From NCBI RefSeq assembly GCF_018336975.1, contig NZ_CP025572.1:4296999-4360998 (forward strand): DNA of 64,000 nt. The letters are read 5' to 3'. Positions 62,772 to 64,000 of this stretch are shown here, piece by piece (positions within the stretch are counted from its first letter, which is position 1; each line of letters starts with the position of its first letter). The notes under the pieces were generated by a model. That model saw only the letters and a program-made list of their open reading frames with translations, ran no database searches and was not told the DNA's origin. Made by a program: the position numbers and the translations under genes. This stretch comes from Marinomonas sp. CT5. Its GTDB lineage: Bacteria; Pseudomonadota; Gammaproteobacteria; Pseudomonadales; Marinomonadaceae.

Positions 62772-63077
62772 GTGACGTCGAAACTCATTCAGCTGACTTT
62801 CTTAGATCCTGAGCAATCCATTCAAGCCGAACCGGAAGAAACCATCATGTCGGCTCTGAAATCCGCAGGCGTTCCAATTAAACAAGCCTGTACCAATGGC
62901 GTCTGTGGCGTTTGCCTCACCCCTTTGTTATCCGGTGAAATTGATTACGCTCAACGACTGCCCCACGGTTTAAACGATAAAGAAAAACAAAATGGCTATT
63001 TCCTTCCCTGCATTGCGACATGCAAAACCGATATCGCCATCGACCAGCCTAAAGTCTTGCCGAAATTAAAGACATAG
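62772..63077 (+). CDS. Plant-type [2Fe-2S] ferredoxin
   Basis: This 101-residue protein has the ferredoxin cluster loop with Cys40, Cys45 and Cys48 (ACTNGVCGVCL) and Cys80 (FLPCIATC), spaced C-x4-C-x2-C-x31-C as in plant-type ferredoxins. It carries electrons to oxygenases or reductases. The start is a GTG with AGGA upstream. It is single; its promoter lies between it and the mobile element, which ends 75 bases before. The partner enzyme is not in the window. Confidence 0.88.
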   Translation: MTSKLIQLTFLDPEQSIQAEPEETIMSALKSAGVPIKQACTNGVCGVCLTPLLSGEIDYAQRLPHGLNDKEKQNGYFLPCIATCKTDIAIDQPKVLPKLKT

Positions 63078-63100
63078 CACTCGCAGATACCAGACAAAAA

Positions 63101-63121
63101 AAACGCCTTACAAAAAAGGCG
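63101..63121 (-). terminator. Terminator of the chemoreceptor gene
   Basis: CGCCTT (63104-63109) and AAGGCG (63116-63121) form a stem with an A-run on the left; on the minus strand it is followed by eight T residues. It serves the chemoreceptor gene and may stop the ferredoxin transcript. Confidence 0.75.
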
Positions 63122-63172
63122 CTAACTCTAGGCGTTAAAAGGACACGCCTGCTGTGCAATATCTCTTACTGG

Positions 63173-64000
63173 TCACGCAGTCTTAAATTGGCTGACTAAC
63201 TCACTCTGACGGATGGCAAGATTGCTCATTGTTTGACTGTTTTCCTGTCCCTGAATCGCATCTAACATCGCTGTCTCTGAGCTTTCTGACATTTCATGTA
63301 TGCTTTGGTTAATCTCCTGGGCAACCTGAGATTGTTGATCCGCGGTAGTAGCAATTTGCATACTCAGACTGCGAATTTCCGCCATAAACTCACGTAACTC
63401 TATCAGTGACTTACCCACACTTTCTGCTTCAATCATGCTGTCCCGAGCACTGTCGCAGCAGCGTTTTGTTGTCACAACCGTTTCCCCTACACCGCTTTGC
63501 AGATCATTGATCACATTTTGAATTTCTTCCGTGGATTCATGAGTTCTGGTTGCTAATGTACGTACTTCATCGGCCACCACAGCAAAACCTCGTCCTTGCT
63601 CGCCGGCACGGGCCGCTTCTATTGCAGCATTCAAAGCAAGCAAATTGGTTTGCTCGGCAATCCCTTGAATAACTTCAAGGATCTGGCCAATGTTTTGAGA
63701 ATAGCGATCAACTTGATTAACAATTTTAGAAGACGCTTCTAATTGTTCTACCAATAAAGTCACTTTATCTATATTGGTTTTCATACGCTCTAAACTCTGA
63801 TTGGCGCTGTCATCTACTTCACGGACTTTGTTCAACGTCACATCGGCATTTTGTGCTACCTCATTTACCGTTGCGGACATTTCATCCATTGCCGACGCAA
63901 CCGAGGTCATCTTGTCATGCTGCGCTTGCATGATTCGTTGTGTCGAACCTGATGAAAGGTGGACGCTTTCTGCAGATTCGACGACTTGAGTCGATGCCTG
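63173..64000 (-). CDS. Methyl-accepting chemotaxis protein, C-terminal part (cut by window edge)
   Basis: The frame is open to the right edge (the first 23 codons before Met 63931 are in frame), so the 275 residues seen are the C-terminal signalling half only. It has the conserved tip [20 protein letters not shown] and the flanking methylation helices. Sensor domain and membrane segments lie beyond 64000. It ends just after a strong terminator. The ligand cannot be inferred. Confidence 0.92.
   Translation of the reverse strand, partial: QASTQVVESAESVHLSSGSTQRIMQAQHDKMTSVASAMDEMSATVNEVAQNADVTLNKVREVDDSANQSLERMKTNIDKVTLLVEQLEASSKIVNQVDRYSQNIGQILEVIQGIAEQTNLLALNAAIEAARAGEQGRGFAVVADEVRTLATRTHESTEEIQNVINDLQSGVGETVVTTKRCCDSARDSMIEAESVGKSLIELREFMAEIRSLSMQIATTADQQSQVAQEINQSIHEMSESSETAMLDAIQGQENSQTMSNLAIRQSELVSQFKTA

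Noticed and set aside
1..64000. CRISPR arrays, tRNA genes, prophage or complete insertion sequences
   Set aside because: No regularly spaced repeats, tRNA-like cloverleaf sequences, phage structural genes or transposase ORFs were recognised by eye; a tRNAscan or CRISPR search was not possible.

Overview
The window looks like a chromosomal segment of a marine gammaproteobacterium, most likely Oceanospirillales close to Marinomonas. This is inferred from moderate GC, the guaB-guaA/xseA arrangement, many TRAP/ABC/MFS importers, several chemoreceptors and two-component systems, and SoxR- and FNR-type sites. No plasmid, prophage or CRISPR signature was seen. The species was not verified.

Layout. 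1-414 is the promoter and leader of a ribosomal RNA operon whose 16S gene lies just off the left edge, read leftward. Next come sfsA, an AraC regulator with a LysE exporter, a LysR regulator with an MFS carrier, and a SoxR locus (soxR, SoxR box, divergent MFS exporter, and a flavin reductase gene broken by one stop codon). 8.1-12.7 kb is core metabolism (guaA, guaB, xseA). 12.8-19.6 kb holds an MHS-type transporter, a LysR/M20 peptidase/TauE group and a chemoreceptor. 19.8-26 kb holds a histidine kinase and NtrC-type regulator divergent from a cyanide-insensitive bd-type oxidase operon (cioAB plus two small membrane proteins). The gap between them has a near-consensus sigma-54 promoter, two upstream dyads and a perfect FNR/Anr box.

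26-32.3 kb is a TAXI-type TRAP importer with a TctDE-like two-component system and an extra periplasmic binding protein. An 11-bp tandem direct repeat precedes the TRAP binding-protein gene. After an EamA exporter and a voltage-gated-type ion channel with an unusually acidic filter, 34.5-45.2 kb is one long leftward operon of ten genes: SDR, class II aldolase, sugar ABC importer, PfkB kinase, SDR, flavin monooxygenase, aldehyde dehydrogenase. It is preceded by palindromic sites and a GntR/UTRA regulator gene. The gene set suggests uptake of a sugar or polyol, oxidation, phosphorylation, aldol cleavage and aldehyde oxidation.

46.4-53 kb encodes a CoA-linked pathway: acyl/acetoacetyl-CoA ligase, a thiolase-fold protein without the nucleophilic Cys, a DUF35 protein, a MaoC hydratase and an MFS carrier, divergent from a normal thiolase. 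The trio resembles the Ltp2/ChsH2/ChsH1 hydratase-aldolase of steroid side-chain degradation. 53-62.4 kb has a short MscS channel, an AEC permease and an frcBCA-like sugar ABC operon carrying a second binding protein and preceded by a TorS/TorR-like phosphorelay. A 264-bp element with IS5-like ends and nested inverted repeats (probable MITE) lies at 62.4-62.7 kb, followed by a 2Fe-2S ferredoxin gene and a chemoreceptor gene cut by the right edge.
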